64,000 bases of DNA from Dactylis glomerata (taxonomy: Eukaryota; Streptophyta; Magnoliopsida; Poales; Poaceae): positions 1,809,062 to 1,873,061 of the forward strand of contig QXEO01000170.1 of NCBI GenBank assembly GCA_007115705.1, in the 5' to 3' direction. Shown here one piece after another: positions 63,958 to 64,000 of this stretch. The notes beneath the pieces are model-generated. The model was not told where the DNA came from, ran no database searches, and saw only the letters and a list, made by a program, of their open reading frames with translations. Numbering within the stretch: the first letter of the stretch is position 1; each line of letters begins with the position of its first letter. A program made the translations under genes and the position numbers.

Positions 63958-64000
63958 GTGTGTTTGTTTTTGCGTTCTTTGTTTAAAATACACTTTAGAT

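Overview
The window is nuclear DNA of a grass, most likely a pooid (Triticeae/Poeae type). The evidence is the repeat content: plant LINEs, Ty3/Gypsy LTR retrotransposons, TTA-flanked Tourist-type and TA-flanked Stowaway-type MITEs with 'CTCCCTCCGTTCC'-like ends, and spliced plant introns with GT/AG borders. No tRNA, rRNA or prokaryotic gene organisation was seen. Almost everything is transposable element or relic. The only intact-looking host coding sequence is a 70-base first exon with a signal peptide at the right edge.

Layout. 0-3 kb: relics of a degenerate minus-strand gene, then AT-rich DNA. 3.1-8.3 kb: a 3'-truncated Gypsy element (minus, short LTR, initiator-Met-type primer site) split by a 1.6 kb solo LTR. 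8.3-17 kb: two copies of an unrecognised minus-strand gene family, LINE scraps, a Mutator-like foldback element inside another inverted-repeat element, and a Tourist MITE nested in a Tourist MITE. 17.3-28 kb: a four-level nest, with MITE A holding MITE B, which holds a truncated LINE, which holds an 8.46 kb LTR element with gag-protease but no pol. 28.1-37.1 kb: a third family copy, a LINE 3' scrap and a full-length 7.2 kb LINE with a 15-base target duplication, flanked by two foldback MITEs of one family. 37.4-62.8 kb: a fourth family copy cut in two by a 5'-truncated LINE, which was itself hit twice about 50 bases apart. One insertion is a young 15.1 kb Tat-lineage Gypsy element (963-base LTRs with 6 mismatches). 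The other is a 6.6 kb LTR element with almost no coding capacity. 62.8-64 kb: AT-rich promoter DNA and the first exon of a small secreted peptide gene.

How the parts relate. Target-site duplications give the order of events: gene family first, then LINEs, then LTR elements. Three LTR elements or remnants (solo LTR at 4.2 kb, elements at 18.8 and 54.0 kb) belong to one family. The two with internal regions are non-autonomous, and their interiors are mosaic relative to each other. The Tat-lineage element carries gag-pol on plus and, convergent to it, a seven-exon minus-strand gene with its own TATA box. All exon phases of that gene agree over 1162 codons. Several in-frame stops in these elements are TAG codons compatible with CAG to TAG decay.

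Limits: all alignments were made by eye, family names are from memory of motif types, and element ages are rough.
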